From NCBI GenBank assembly GCA_905116865.2, contig CAJHNH020000236.1, positions 691,001 through 755,000 of the forward strand: a stretch of 64,000 bases of DNA, written 5' to 3'. This DNA is from Candidula unifasciata (lineage: Eukaryota; Mollusca; Gastropoda; Stylommatophora; Geomitridae). This document shows, one piece after another, positions 34,000 through 46,694 of this stretch. Position 1 is the stretch's first letter. Each line of letters starts with the position of its first letter. The position numbers and the translations under genes are program-made. The notes beneath the pieces were generated by a model. The model ran no database searches. It saw only the letters and a program-made list of their open reading frames with translations, and had not been told where the DNA came from.

Positions 34000-34212
34000 T
34001 CTAGAACCTGAGTGTTGCGTGTGCATCAGTTTTACAGATCTCATTCTCTTGAATACAGACTGTTGGTTCCTTGCCTCTCCGGCTGATGCACTCTGACTTC
34101 AAAGGAAGCTCCCCAATTAGTCGACTCTTACGACATGCTTTTGGGGAGGCAGTGGGTCTATTCTTGTTTTCCCCACAATGGGGCCCCGGAACCCACACGG
34201 GGGTGCTCATTT
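34000..34212 (-). repeat. Dispersed repeat G, copy 1
   Basis: On the - strand: GCAAGGAACCAACAGTCTG, ATTCAAGAGAATGAGATCTG and GCAACACTCAGGTTCTAGA. Matching copies lie at 40980-41210 (-), 60700-60940 (+) and 62265-62500 (+). Confidence 0.6.
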
Positions 34213-34554
34213 ATGAATGAATAAAATAGTTTTGTTTGGAATAATATGAAATGTATTTTTTTAAATACATAATAAGATAACTTGTATACATTGTGTTTGG
34301 GTAGATGGCATTTAAGCTAACTGCAGTTGCGGGATTATAAAGCATGTTCGCAACGCCTAAGCCACGGTTATGTTCTCAAACAGTATACAGACTGGGCGGT
34401 AAATTCGGCTGTGGTCGATTTTTAATACTTAGTGCGTTTTGAGTATGTTCTTCTGCTTGTTCTTTTCTCTAACTGGAATGCCTCGCGGCGTCAGGGCAGG
34501 AAGAGATTTTTGGGACTGGTCCTTTCGCTTCGTGTATAGTATTTTTCAGCGTCA

Positions 34555-34780
34555 CCGTTATTTCCGCAGTCCATACTTTGCATGGCTGATCACTGGCTCT
34601 GTTACCGCTGTATGTGTATAACATACCTGTCTGGTGTCAATCTTGGTACGTGGCCAACCCATTTGATCTATGGTTTCTGGTACTGTCGCAATTGGAACTC
34701 TTCGCTTGCTGCTGAAGATGGGAATGGAGCGCTTATGGAAGTGTCCCATGGGTTATGCTGTCGATTTTTTATTCAACACT
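34555..34780 (-). pseudogene. RTE-like C-terminal remnant next to a tail repeat T fragment
   Basis: The - strand frame gives IDQMGWPRTKIDTRQVC, a degraded form of QIKWFGHVLR-type text. The adjoining TTGGAACTCTTCGCTTGC and GAAGATGGGAATGGAGCGC are + strand tail repeat T. The two pieces appear joined by rearrangement. Confidence 0.4.
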
Positions 34781-35816
34781 GTCATTTGATCATTGAGCTA
34801 GCGATAAAGTTAAGTACTGGTGCTGTGCAGACCCACCTCCTGATGTCATCGTTTTTAAGTCAATCTTTCCTTGTTACAGTTAGCTTGTACGTAAAGATTT
34901 CATCTCTGTCGTGACTATTTGTGTTCGGTCTTTAGAAAAATGTCAACTTTTCATACTAACAGAGTACTGTTGATAAGAATTTGAGTATGCTAGCTTCATA
35001 TATTTGTTCATTCAGCAGTCGGTATACAGTGGGTGATATGATCGTTATCAATCCTACAGTCTTTACTTCCAAGGCTATTTCTTGTTATACATTTTAGACT
35101 CTTTCGGCCTTTATCAAAAATCCCTATAACTTCAGTTTTGTTTATTCTTCCCTTACACATTTACCCTCAGCTGATTGCTAAACTGTGCGATGCGAAATAT
35201 AACAACCGGAGTGATTATCAACAAGTGCTTTATCCTGCACACTTCTTTCTCAAAACAACAGATAAAGTTAGTTCCTGTTGACGCAAATTCGGGATTCCTG
35301 TTCTTAATATCACTTGTCACCTTGACCCAGAGTATCCGGTCCACTGGACCTGATTTTTCCTGGTTATTTGGGTTGGGAGTGGTCGTGGTGGTGGTAGTTG
35401 GGGGGCGGGGTATCACCAGGGGCATCCAAAACCCACAGCCTTCTTAACAGCATTATCGGACCCTGGAAAACTAGTGTGCTTGGGCCCAAACCACAACCAC
35501 TCAGGTTAATGAAATATATAGATGGTCGATAATATTAAACATATACACAGAATAGCATGGGGCCACTATACTTCTGGGGCCCCCTGGCTAGTGGCCGGCG
35601 GGCCCGTGCGTTTAGACGGTTCTGCCTGAAAATTAAACAAGGGTCAAGAGATCGAGTCACCCACACATAGTGTAAGCTAAATATTTCAGTTGTTCATGTA
35701 CAAGAAATTTACTTAGCGGTGCCGTATTTTTCCTCAAGTGTGTTATGGTTATTCTGTTTTCTAGCTTTTATTAATACTTCTCTGATAGCAGCTTGTTTGG
35801 CCTAGTCATTCTGATT

Positions 35817-36045
<229 letters not shown>

Positions 36046-36199
36046 ATCCTTCTTCTTCTTCTCTTTTTCCTCCTCCTTATTCTTTGTGCGACTCTTGGTG
36101 TGTGTGTGTGTGTGCTGCGTATATTTGGTATTCATGACTTGAGATATTCCATCTGCCTGTGGCTTGTAATGGCGACGGAAAAGGAATCTTAACAGAGAT

Positions 36200-37600
36200 A
36201 GAACCGCTTTCTGCAAAACAAGGTCTTATGATCCAGAATCGCCTAATGGCTGACTAATTGTTTTGACACCCCAGTTACTCCGAGTTCCATCATATTTGCC
36301 AGAATAACATGGCGAATCACGGATCTTTTAGAAAATTGAAACCACCAGAAAACGGCTACACCAAATACTATCTTATGTACCCTTTAGCCCCGTGCTAAGG
36401 ATTGTACAGTTTATATCTGCCTTCCTTGACCTAAATCTCCAATCACTTCTCTCCTGTAGGTGTCACGATGTGACGACACTTCTTGAAAAGAAGCTTCCCC
36501 ATTTCGTTTCCTGGTCAGAACATAAGGCAATCTAAGTGGCGTGGCGTGGAATTCGCTTTTTTTTCTACCCAATGCACTATGTGCAGTCTACAGAGGGAAT
36601 CGCAAACTGTGAAACATCCTAAAAGATAATTTATCTCCCAGTTTTGCTGGTTAAAAGAAAGGATTCGGGGTTTGCCCACATCTAATTCCCTACCGTTATG
36701 TGAATGGTATATTTATATGTATATAGTTAAATTATAGTAGCTATTATTCACTGACATACAGTGATTACAGTCAAAATTAATTCAATAAAACTGGAAGAAA
36801 CATTAAAACAATCGTTTGTTTATATCATTAGATAATTATATCGTGGGACTGGGGAGACTGAAATACTGGTCCCAGACTGACATTTGAACGATTGTGTGAC
36901 TCATCTGTAGTTATTGTTTCTTGGGTCAGCTTCTGGCTCAGTCTCGGAGACACTTCAGGAAGGTCGAATCTTCTAGTCCAGTCTAGACAATCTGACACCT
37001 GCAGCTGCACTGGAACCTCCACCTGGAACTTCCACTTAGAAGTAGAGCAACTGAACAGTCCCTGTAGACACAGTTGGGAAAGTTCGTACCAATGGCCACA
37101 CTGTCTTCAGTCCTAATATATTGTTACACGACATAAACATATGGAGTAGGGTAGTAACGTGTTTTCACATTCTTGATTAAGGTAAAGAATGGTAATTCTA
37201 CAAAACAGTCTATATTAGTGATATTTTTTTTGGGGGGGGGGGAGGGGGGGGGGTTATGATAAAAGAAACATTTCATCCCCATTAGTTTCTCGAGGAAATT
37301 ATTTCCAACCACAAGATTTAACATAAAGAGAAAGATAAACCATTCATATGTGTCAATAGTTTTAATCTCTTTACACTAGAACTTTTTTTAGGGGTTAACA
37401 TGCTTAAATACAATTATGTTTCAAAAGGTATTCTCAATTTAACTACATGAGTTCACATCACAAAGAATGGGAATCAGTGAGTGAGTTTACATGGGTGTGA
37501 AACTCATGACAGGTGCGTTGCGTGGTTTGAAAATATATAGGAATCGGGCAAATCTCAATCAATATAACTGGCATAACATAATTATATATGACAACTGGTT
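36200..37600. other. Intron 5 stretch without recognisable elements
   Basis: No coding region recognised. A G/T-rich run lies at 37223-37253. Confidence 0.4.
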
Positions 37601-37621
37601 TCCCATCTGTCACATAATTAA

Positions 37622-37622
37622 C

Positions 37623-37706
<84 letters not shown>
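37622..37706. repeat. (TA)n microsatellite
   Basis: An uninterrupted TA run of about 85 bp. Confidence 0.95.
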
Positions 37707-37707
<1 letters not shown>

Positions 37708-37874
37708 CTGACAATTGATGTCCCCATGTGAATTCTGAGGTGTACAGATTCCAGGCTTGGTGAGGTTCGATTAAAAAACAGAATCAAGTATATATTTATT
37801 ATACCTAAGCCTTACCAGGTTTATTTAACCTCATGGCGATTTTAGCTTGCTAAGTCACTGTCTTCCTTCTTTTA

Positions 37875-38160
37875 CCCACCAGGACATCACACAAGCGATA
37901 AACACCCGATGACACAAAGTGCCACCATGCGGATGAGGATCGCCGTGGAGAGGTCCCAGAAACCGAGTTCAGACATTTGGCCATATTTATGGCCTGACTA
38001 TATTGCGGCCCCCGGCAAAAGCCAGGGTGGAGCTTCAAATAAAAAATTTCATCCTGAAAATGATGATAGAGAATAATCTGAATTATTAGGCAATATTTAT
38101 GTCCGGGCTATATTGCGGTACCTGGCAAGAGCCATAGTAGGGCTTCAAATTACGAAAAAT
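37875..38160 (-). repeat. Dispersed repeat F, one copy plus a partial second copy
   Basis: The first block (37875-38045) carries ACACAAGCGATAAACACCCG and GGCCATATTTATGGCC and ends AGCCAGGGTGGAGCTTCAAA. Part of the block (TATTTATG..GGGCTATATTGCGG and GGGCTTCAAAT) repeats at 38090-38160. Confidence 0.65.
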
Positions 38161-38287
38161 GTCAACCCACAGAAGGAATGGCTAGATTTGTGATTTCTCT
38201 CAAGTTTAAAAATTTATAGCAGTAGTACTGTAATGTAATGTTTGTGCACTGTATTATATTTTACCAGTCTTATATTTTTCCACCCAG

Positions 38288-38355
38288 TGACTGGAATTAA
38301 CTTATGGGGGTGTCTGGTTGGAGTCGGGGTTGTCGTTACTTTCTACACGACACTG
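38288..38355 (+). CDS. SLC5A8/12-like: SLC5 transporter exon 6 (residues 162-184)
   Basis: The acceptor is TTTCCACCCAG|TG and the donor ACACTG|GTAAGT. It encodes VTGINLWGCLVGVGVVVTFY then TTL, matching the [25 protein letters not shown] helix of SLC5A8. The exon break falls just before the GG pair, which exon 7 supplies. Phase 0 at the end. Confidence 0.9.
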
Positions 38356-39169
38356 GTAAGTACAACTTGTACTTCTCCTATGCTGCACTGATCAACAGTT
38401 CTCTCTTCCCTTCCTTACAAGTTTTAAAGGGGGAAAGGGGGAGCTGCGGGAGGAGGGGAGGGGTGCGGTGCGAAACTCCCGCACCCTCACCACCATGATT
38501 TTGTAAAAGGGCTAAGAGGTCTCTTCTAGCCATGTATAGAAATTCTCTGCGAAATTAATTATAGACATTTACTAGGACACGCAATTTCTTATTTTTGACA
38601 TGTAATAATAATAACAGTTGATGGCAGAAGTGAGTTAGATATCAATAAGAGAATATGGATGAACATTATGTTTTCAACATGCGAGACATGTTAACATCAT
38701 GACAGATACACAGCGTATTAAAAATTAGAATGGTCATGTGTGCCAATAATTGTCATACATTTGTGATGTCGAACTGAGGCTCTAGAGCATATGGAAGAAT
38801 ATGGAGTATTCAGTACTGTAACACTATACTGTTATGAAATTACCTATATTGTACACACATATTATTTTACCTACATTGGCATACACATGTGTGCAAATGG
38901 GGCGTGTGGGGTACCTGTGTTGAAGCGGAGTCGTGGGAAAAGGATGCCATAGACTGTGTTGCATGCAGGGCCGTTCCATGGTCTGATACAGAAAGGCGGC
39001 AGCAGCAGGTGACACTTAAGGGGACGGCATACACCGCCAAATCAAAATACATTTTCAACATTGAGGGGTGGCATTTCAAAGACTTGCATCATACTGAGAA
39101 AATCTACCACATACATTGGTTGTCCAGAATGGGGGGGGGGGGGGGGGGGAGAGAGAGAGAGAGAGAAAG

Positions 39170-39480
39170 CGAATACGAAAAAGATGAAATTGATTGCAGA
39201 CAGGATAAGAGCTGGACGTTTCAGAAAAAGCACATTAAATGTCTGCAATGGCAACAGTGCTCTGTGATTGATTTGTAGGAAGCAAAAATGAAAAACTTTT
39301 TTGTTTCCCCCGTCGTCTATACTGGCGGGGTTTTGGCTGCTGCTGACTGGGTGGTACCAACACTGGTCCTGAAATCAGTTGCTTTAATTGTGGAAGACTT
39401 CTTAACACAGACGGTTGTTGCTAGTCACACTCTCCACTGACATGGGCTATGATCGCAGCGTCTCGATGTAACTCAATGCA
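39170..39480 (+). repeat. Dispersed zinc-knuckle-like repeat, copy 1
   Basis: Reading frames give KLIADRIRAGRFRKS, then CFNCGRLLNTDG and SHSPL. The parallel text at 55850-56090 is IAERMRAGRLTANR, CYNCGRLRNEGG and SHSPL. CxxCGR..H resembles a C2H2 finger of a mobile element ORF. A third relative is the CCACTCGCCATCGCCATGG segment near 28000. Confidence 0.45.
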
Positions 39481-39859
39481 TGGTTGTCGAGAATAATTGC
39501 CGGAAATTTTAACTGTAGTATCTAAGTAGTATTTAATGAATATACACATCTGGCGTCTCAAAATGTTCAGAAAAGTTTAGAGTTTTAGACTTACCTTAGT
39601 ACTTAGTACAATTCGCTATGGGCGTCCTTTGTAGCTCTGGTAATGTATAGACGGTATTCAGTCTCCTGCCAAGTATTCTGAATCTTATCCATAGTTACAG
39701 CTGCAATTGCTATATTGATTCATCCGCTCTTTAAGGTTCTGGATGTTCCTGATCTTCTCAGTTCCACTTTAGGCTTCGCGGTCACACCAGGACACACGAA
39801 ATTATAAGTTTTCTGCATATTTTGCGACACCAGATTAAATACATTGAATACTTCTTCTT

Positions 39860-40010
39860 CAACTGAATGCTGACAACAGAGACGCAATCTGGCCTGTTAC
39901 ATCTACACTAAAGACAAAACTGTATAGTACACGGGGAGATATGGACTGCACGATAGCTTTCATAAAAGCTACCGCCCTCCTGATATAAGTTTTCAGACAG
40001 AAGGATCGTA
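39860..40010 (+). repeat. 3' end fragment of the element at 53466
   Basis: ATGCTGACAACAGAGACGCA and CGATAGCTTTCATAAAAGCT match 53836-53960 closely and end in AGAAGGATCGTAGAAGAAA, the same tail. Lies 120 bp upstream of exon 7. Confidence 0.7.
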
Positions 40011-40136
40011 GAAGAAATACTTCTTCTGTAATAACGACTTAAAATACCGACAATCATTTTCGATGACCCTGTACAATATTATCGCCTGGACAGACGGAAA
40101 GGTGCCAACAATTTCCTACCTTATATACATCAACAG

Positions 40137-40291
40137 GGCGGGATGAAAGCAGTGCTATGGACCGACACTTTCCAGTTTGTGATGATGGTTGCTGGTCTTC
40201 TGGCCGTGTTTATCAAAGGTTGCAACGAGGTCGGTGGTTTCATGGCGGCTTGGAAGAAAGCGGATGAAAGAGGCAGGATAGTGTTCGATGA
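40137..40291 (+). CDS. SLC5A8/12-like: SLC5 transporter exon 7 (residues 185-236)
   Basis: The acceptor is TCAACAG|GGC and the donor TTCGATGA|GTAAGT. The exon starts GGMKAVLWTDTFQFVMM, the SLC5 hallmark GG-(L/M)-KAV-xWTD-x-FQ, at residues 185-201. A helix follows (about 196-214) and then a hydrophilic loop ADERGRIVFDE. It ends two bases into a Glu codon. The hallmark is the strongest single family identifier in the gene. Confidence 0.93.
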
Positions 40292-40979
40292 GTAAGTATT
40301 GCCATATTCTGTACATACAGTATTTGCTCCAAAAATAGGACCTATTTCAAAAACAAAAACAAAAGAAAGCCCTGTCACGATATTCATTAAGCTTTTAATA
40401 TAAGCCCTACCGAAAGAAATAAGCCATAGTCAAGAATCAAGATAGAATGAAAGACTGTGGCCATTGGTTCTACAGGAAATAGAAAAATGCCGGTCTAAAT
40501 TCTGGACTTGCAGAGTCATGACGATGTTCCAGAAGACGTTGACATAGCTGTATTTAAATACATGAAAAATTGTGCACATGAATAAATGTAGATTTTGTAT
40601 CTTAAAACAGTGGCATTCCCCGGAAATAATCCTGATGAATTTTTGAAAGCAAAAAAAAAAAAAACATTATAATAATAAAATAAGACCCGGTCCTATTTTG
40701 GGGGGAATGTAGCCACATCAATCACTGATTAACTTTTAAGGTTCAGAGCCCTGTGTGGGGAAGAGGGAATAGATATACTCCCCCTAACAAACAAGTCAGA
40801 AACGACTAATTAGGGGTTTGCTTAAATTGGATTTGTTGAAAGGAACAGACATCGCAGCCTAGCCGTAAACCACCAAAAAATCTGGCAACCACGTGAACAG
40901 AACCCAAAAGAATCTATGACTGCGCTCTATAGGCAGTTGTGGTAGCCCACTGGCTGGTAGGTTTGTCTGGTGTTTGGTG

Positions 40980-41210
40980 ATTGGTATGGACAGGTTTAGC
41001 TTGTTCTCCTTTCTTATTCCTCGTTTTCACCGGCTGTAAACTCAGGTGGAAAGATCAGGTTGTTCGTCCCCTTCTGGAATTTTAGTCTTGTTCCCGAACT
41101 TAAGCTTTGTGTCCACATCCCTTTTCAAGATCTTGTTTATTTGTATGCAGACTGTTGGTTCCTCGCCTCTCCGGCAGATACACTCCGACTTCGAATGAAA
41201 AATTCTGATT
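40980..41210 (-). repeat. Dispersed repeat G, copy 2
   Basis: Reverse strand carries TCCAGAAGGGGACGAACAACC, TTCAGGTTCGGGAACAAG-like and ACCAACAGTCTGCATACAAAT blocks shared with 60700-60940. Confidence 0.6.
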
Positions 41211-41397
41211 GTTAAAGACCTGGGTTCCTAGCTGGGAAGTAAACGCAGCCTGTGTAAGTTGGTCACTTCACTTATCAAAGGATGATGAGTCTCTATATAA
41301 TATGGAACTAGCACCATATTTTGAATGCTCCCTGGGGAGTCTTTTTTTTTTTTTTTTGGTAACTTTTTAAAGATTTTTTTACTTTATTTTATTTACT

Positions 41398-41760
41398 TCT
41401 TCTTCTGCCAAGTCAACCTCCAGTGGAGCACAGACCCTTAGCCAACGCCACGCATGGTCGTTCATTAATTCGCTATTGCATGCAGCTTTCCCAATGTCCT
41501 CCTATCTTTTTCACTCTCAAGCTTCCTTCTACGTGTGTTTTTGATCTTTCTGTATTTCTTTGCCCCTGTGGGTTCCAGTGCAAAGACATTCTAGTCATAT
41601 TGTTTTCAAGTTTTCTCGAAGTATGTCCTATCCAACGCCACCGTCTTTTCTTCACCTCTTGGTCCACTGGAATTTGTTAAGTTCTCTCTGAAAGCTCTAC
41701 ATTAATGATTCTATCATACAATTTAATTCTCTCTATTCTGTGCAGGCACCAGTAAAGAAA
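41398..41760 (-). pseudogene. RTE-like C-terminal fragment
   Basis: The - strand reads CLHRIERIKLYDRIINVEL, then KKRRWRWIGHTSRKLENN, RMSLHWNPQGQRN and a degraded WRRSLR tail to GSVLHWRLTWQKKK, ending at TTCTTCTTCTG (GAA-type tail). This is the RRRWRWIGHTLRK type of RTE C-terminus. Stops present. Confidence 0.65.
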
Positions 41761-41799
41761 TGCTGTTTATAGTTTATTAGTAATTGCTATGTTGTTCTT

Positions 41800-44700
41800 C
41801 ATGTTTGCGCTCCATGCAACAATACTAACTTGACACTAGAATTACAATTTTCAGTTTAGTATTAATGTTAATGTTTTTACTTAATGTGAACAAAAACTAG
41901 ACAGTTGTTTAAATGTCACCAGTACCACAGCGTTAAAGTGGGTGCTAACTGTACTGTGTGTAGATATTTTTTCAGTTTATGTGTAACTTTACATATTTCT
42001 GTCTGTCACATAATGTCACGTGCCTTTGTAGGGTTCCTCCTAATGAACCAAAAGGCACTCTGAAGTAGTTTTGGTGTTGAGATGTTGCCTCGCAATGCTC
42101 TAGGCAGTATCCCGCAACTCCAATGAACATCCAACCTACTTTATAAGTGAGGCGACTCAAATTATGGCACTACAGAATCAATAAACATTCCTGTGTGCAA
42201 CGTGGACTGACTCCCCACTACTTTTAAGTCCCCAGACTAGATAGTCGAATTAACACAGTATAACATGACGTATAAAAATACAACACATACTCAAGACAAG
42301 TTAAGAACTATTCAGGATGGACACTAACCACAGAGTATGCAATACTAAAACATAATGCAGTCAGTGCAACACTTGTAGGAAAATGAAGAAAAGATCAATC
42401 AAACCAGCTAAGGAAGCAAAGAATATGCTTCCCCAGATGGACTCCTGGATTGTCCCTATCAACAGCCATAATCATCACTGCCAAACTGAATTTTGGACCT
42501 AGGAAACTGGCACACTTTTTTAGGATTGACTGCAGGTACTGGCCTACTCCACTTATCTTTCCAGGATGTTCTGTTCAGTTGAGTTGAGGCCTCCTCCCAC
42601 ATCTGGCAGTGGATGTTTGAAGTCTGGTGAATTCTGTCAATCCTGTATATTAGTCACTAGGATTAACAGATCTTTTACTGTCTGTAACAGAGTTAAGTTA
42701 TTATTTGTTTGTAGGAAGTGGGTTATTACGCAGAGTTATGGTGTACTGAAAATCAACAAGTTTTGGCAGCCTTGACATTCTCTTTTCCAGAATCTTCTTT
42801 TCCCGACAAAACAAGCTATTGACATCAAACTGAGGTTGTCTAGCCTTGGCCTTCTTTCTAGAAGTTTTGAAATGTGTTTTTCATCATGTGACCCAACCTT
42901 GTCTCACTAGTAAATATCTTGTTGTCGTGCCCTATCAAAGCAAACACAATTGTCCTTGTTTTTTAAAAGCTTCTATGACCTCAATTGTTAGTTTAACTAC
43001 TATATCTGCGTAGAATAGGATGATGAAATCCGATGCACTTTAGATATTTTTAGAAAATCCCACGTGAGAACGTACCTAGTAAACAAGTTGAGGCGTACTA
43101 GAATATTCTAGAAGCAGACAAAGCGAGAAGAAAACAAATAAATGGCATTCTAGCATCTAAGTTTAAATAGCGAGTAACAAAGCACTTTAGCAATTCTTCA
43201 GTCCACAAGACTCAAGAGAGGAGAGACCACTCACATGGACTCTTAAGACAGCCTTCAGTGGTAGAGATGTTAGCCCAACACTAGAAGCCTTCAGTTGTTG
43301 AGACACAGAGGTCGAGCGACTAGTCTCAATGATCCTCGATGCCAGCTCAACACTGGAAGGAGAGCAGCCGTTCATATGAACCTCGAAGATAGTCACTAGA
43401 GAGCAGACATGAAACGAGACATCGAGCTATAGAGACGACACACAAGATACATGGATCCATGGAGAACAGAGACATATTAGGAACACTATAGAGATGTTAG
43501 AGTCAACGCTCAAGACGTTAGTAACAAACAGCACTAGAAGCCAGGTGGCAGTTAGAGACACTAGAATCAGTTAACAAAGTAACTAAAGATGAAGAACACA
43601 ACGCAAACCTACGAGTATTTAGCCATAGAGAGAACACAGCGCTATTCATAATATCATTGATGTATTTGTGACATTGTTAAAGTATCACAATAAAGACAGT
43701 GTAGACGAGAACTGTTGTTTCCAGCCATTTTATTATACAAGCATCAGAGTCACCTGAGAAGCATGCAGCTAGCGAGACATCATCATCATAACCAATATCG
43801 ACACGACCATCTTTCTCCTCGTCTATATCTTCCAATAGACTCCTCCTGTAGCAAACCTAAAGACGAACCTGGGTGTGGCATCAACATACGCAAAAAAGAA
43901 GAGAGTTGTGCTACATGTCTTTTATACGACATATAAGCGTTAAGAATAGTTATCTCGCGGAATATGTGTCCGAGTTAAAGTTCAAGATCACTTGATGCCA
44001 CCCTTTGGTAGTAGCAGGAGTTGACAACCCCTTACATAAAAGTCTTTTTGGTTGAAGGTACAAGCTTATGGTGCACCTTGCAAAACAACATACAGTTTTC
44101 GGCAATGGAGCCACTGACCTGGTGCATGGACAGGAATGAGTTGTTTTCTGAGGATCACTCACCCTGTAAGCTGGGTGTGGGTTACACAGGATAGTGCTAG
44201 AATACTGAATGTCGATTTGGCCTCCAGATATTACTAACATCCTGTGACAAAGAGGAAAACCAGAGTTAGCAATCACCAAACACTATACCATGTTCATCCC
44301 TCATTCCTTACATCCACATAGAGCTGCTTAGAGGTCTATGCTAGGCTATTATATACTGCATAAGTCTGCAACAATCCCAGGATTCCCATTGACAGCTGTG
44401 AGGTTAGAAGGAAACGAAGCTCTGTCCAATGCTGCTATCTAGTGACAGCGATAGTCTGTATATGCCAACTTATAGCGGGATAACACTATTTCCTTTCCAT
44501 AATAGGATACTTACAGGCACACAAGTATACCCCAAATACAGGAATACAGATGTATGAAACGCACACGAGCCACACAAATGCGATACAGCTATCATACTTT
44601 CTCGCCGCCGTTTCATGTTTACACTTTTGGGCAGGGAAGTACGTAGCGTCACATATGTACTGAAACTAGCATGACCCCAGCTGACCCGTTCGTTCCAAAT

Positions 44701-45120
44701 ACTCCCATAGTTACCGGTATATATCTCTATTAAATGTGAAAAGTCATATTATAAAATGAATACATAATGTTCAAGCTGTCAGTAACCCATTGAAGGAGTC
44801 CGAGGAGAGAAATTCCTCTGTCTGAAGGGGAACGCTCTAGTTTTGCGTCCTCCTGCAGTTTGAGTGATTTGACAGCCAGGTTCCGTTGCTTCACATAGCC
44901 ACCTCTTTCCTACACTCAGCAGCAAGGCTATATGAATGATACTAATAATCTATATTGTACTTACCCATGCTCATGGGCGTCCCCGGGTGAATCGGTGATT
45001 CAAACGGAGGTAAGCGAATAGACAGAAAAAGGCAGCAAGTCGTCTGTTCATCTGGAAGCTCAGTCAAGAATGAGTTCAAACTAAACGTCTCTCCAGCTAG
45101 AGTTAATCCAGTTACAGAAA
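41800..45120. other. Intron 7 stretch without recognised elements
   Basis: About 3.3 kb with no coding region I can support. A compositionally distinct A/G-rich segment at 43040-43720 ends with CACAATAAAGACAG (polyadenylation-like) and could be a transcript 3' end or LTR, but no terminal repeats were found. Confidence 0.35.
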
Positions 45121-45129
45121 GTGTATTGA

Positions 45130-45315
45130 TCGGCACACCTAGAAAGAAGTAGAAAGATAGAACAACACACTAGACAACATAAAAATCGAAAGCTATAGTT
45201 ACCGTGCCGGGAATTGAACCTGTCACCTCCGTCTGCGCCTCGCCATGGATACAAGTGCACTAAGAACATGGTCGTCTAGGCACCCCCCAAAAAGGTGTCT
45301 TATTGGCCATGTCTG
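45130..45315 (-). mobile_element. SINE-D copy
   Basis: Nearly identical to 31230-31420, including the AAGAAGTAGAAAGATAGAA tail and GTGCCGGGAATTGAACCTG B-box region. It lacks about 10 bp present in the other copy. Confidence 0.7.
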
Positions 45316-45594
45316 TCGTACAGTTTAGAGGCGGGAGGGAATTCATCCGCGTCCAAAGCGGTAGTTAGGCTAAAGGAATTTGGCTTCACTATCAATGAAG
45401 CTCCCGCCTATATGACTGAATTTAAATATATCTTATTCCCAAGAGAATTAGAATAGAATTGAGTACTTAACCCGACGTCTTGACACATAAGTACAAAAGA
45501 AGAAATATTTACAATAGAGGAAACTTCAAGATTTGAAAGTGCCTCATTTACATAGAGTGGGCAGGTCAATGACAAGAGGGGTGTGGACTGTCAT

Positions 45595-45745
45595 GTATCA
45601 CTGTTCATCTGTAACTTTACACATTTCTGTCATATATGTAACTTCACTTTACATTTTTCTGTCCTATATGTAACCTTACATGCTTTGATTAGATATTTAA
45701 CTTTACATGCTATCGTGTGTGTAATTTTACATTTGTATGTTAACC
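45595..45745. repeat. Four tandem units of about 36 bp
   Basis: TGTAACTTTACA.ATTTCTGTC-like units succeed one another with increasing divergence. Confidence 0.6.
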
Positions 45746-45821
45746 AAAATCTATAGCCGCTTTTAAAAAAGAAAATATTTAAAAAAAAAATAAAAATTAA
45801 AAAAAAACATATGGGAAGAAA

Positions 45822-45966
45822 TGAAGAAGAAGAAGAAGAAGAAGAAGAAGAAGAAGAAGAAGAAGAAGAAGAATAAGAAGAAGAAGAAGAAGGAGAAGGA
45901 GAAGGAGAAGGAGAAGAAGAAGGAGGAGAAGGAGAAGAAGAAGGAGGAGGAGAAGGAGGAGGGGAA
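45822..45966. repeat. (GAA)n/(GGA)n purine microsatellite in intron 7
   Basis: GAA units grade into GGAGAA units. The lysine/glutamate-rich frame across it is compositional. Confidence 0.95.
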
Positions 45967-46111
45967 AATCAGAAGGAAAAGGAGGAAAAAAGCAGTGGAT
46001 CAGAAGGAAGAGGAGGATGGTTGTAAACTATTTTTTTTTTAAATATAATATTATGTTAATGTTGTTATGTGGCTAAATATAAATCAACAACATGTGTGTT
46101 TCTGTATTCAG

Positions 46112-46252
46112 ATTTAGCTTTGATCCAGCAACCAGACATTCTGTCTGGTCAGTGGTTGTAGGCGGAGCAATGATGTGGACTTCTCTATATGGCGTCAACC
46201 AGGCTCAGGTGCAGAGATGCCTCTCAACCTCCAGTGTCCGGAGAGCTCAAAT
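46112..46252 (+). CDS. SLC5A8/12-like: SLC5 transporter exon 8 (residues 236-283)
   Basis: The acceptor is TGTATTCAG|A and the donor CTCAAAT|GTTAGT (a weaker donor). It encodes FSFDPATRHSVWSVVVGGAM then MWTSLYGVNQAQVQRCLS. WTS-x-YGVNQ-x-QVQR at residues 258-271 is the exact SLC5 NIS/SMCT/SMVT subgroup signature, which distinguishes this gene from glucose-transporter-like SLC5 members. It ends two bases into an Ile codon. Confidence 0.93.
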
Positions 46253-46320
46253 GTTAGTATTTGAACTTTTTTTTTTATCAGACCTATACAGCACATGGGA
46301 TTACTTTGTAATCGCAACGT

Positions 46321-46497
46321 ATGTCTAATATTAATGTATTGGACCATGCTGATATTCTGAATGTTCTATCAGAAGTGAGACTTTTGCGAGAACCAAGTGA
46401 TGACTGTGAAACTGCAACCATGACCAGAATGCAAGAAAAACTTGTTAAAAGGCTGTGGCCAGATAAGAGCACTCTGCAGGAAGTCAAAGAAGAATAA
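46321..46497 (+). CDS. Small unassigned ORF (58 codons)
   Basis: Starts MSNINVLDHADILNVLSEV and ends QEVKEE. It is charged, with a helical look and a KRLWP motif. No family recognised. It lies in intron 8 only 70 bp after the exon 8 donor. It may be a fragment of a retroelement ORF or chance. Confidence 0.2.
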   Translation: MSNINVLDHADILNVLSEVRLLREPSDDCETATMTRMQEKLVKRLWPDKSTLQEVKEE

Positions 46498-46626
46498 GAA
46501 ACTAGTACAGAACTGGTGTCCTGAGCCGCCACACGCTGCGTGATTTACCAAGGAGGGGATCCGAGCACTTATGGACTGAATGGTTCGATGTGCAATGAGG
46601 ATAATCTGTCGACTAACAAAATGACT

Positions 46627-46690
46627 TATTTACTAACTAATTAACTAATTAACTAACTAACTAACTAACTAATTAACTAACTAACTAGTG
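46627..46690. repeat. (CTAA)n microsatellite
   Basis: CTAA/TTAA tetranucleotides about 60 bp long. Confidence 0.85.
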
Positions 46691-46694
46691 GTTT

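Noticed and set aside
43040..43760. Solo LTR
   Set aside because: The polyadenylation-like signal is isolated. No TG..CA ends with target duplication and no partner LTR were found.
45821..46042. Lysine/glutamate-rich ORF
   Set aside because: It is the translation of the GAA/GGA microsatellite.
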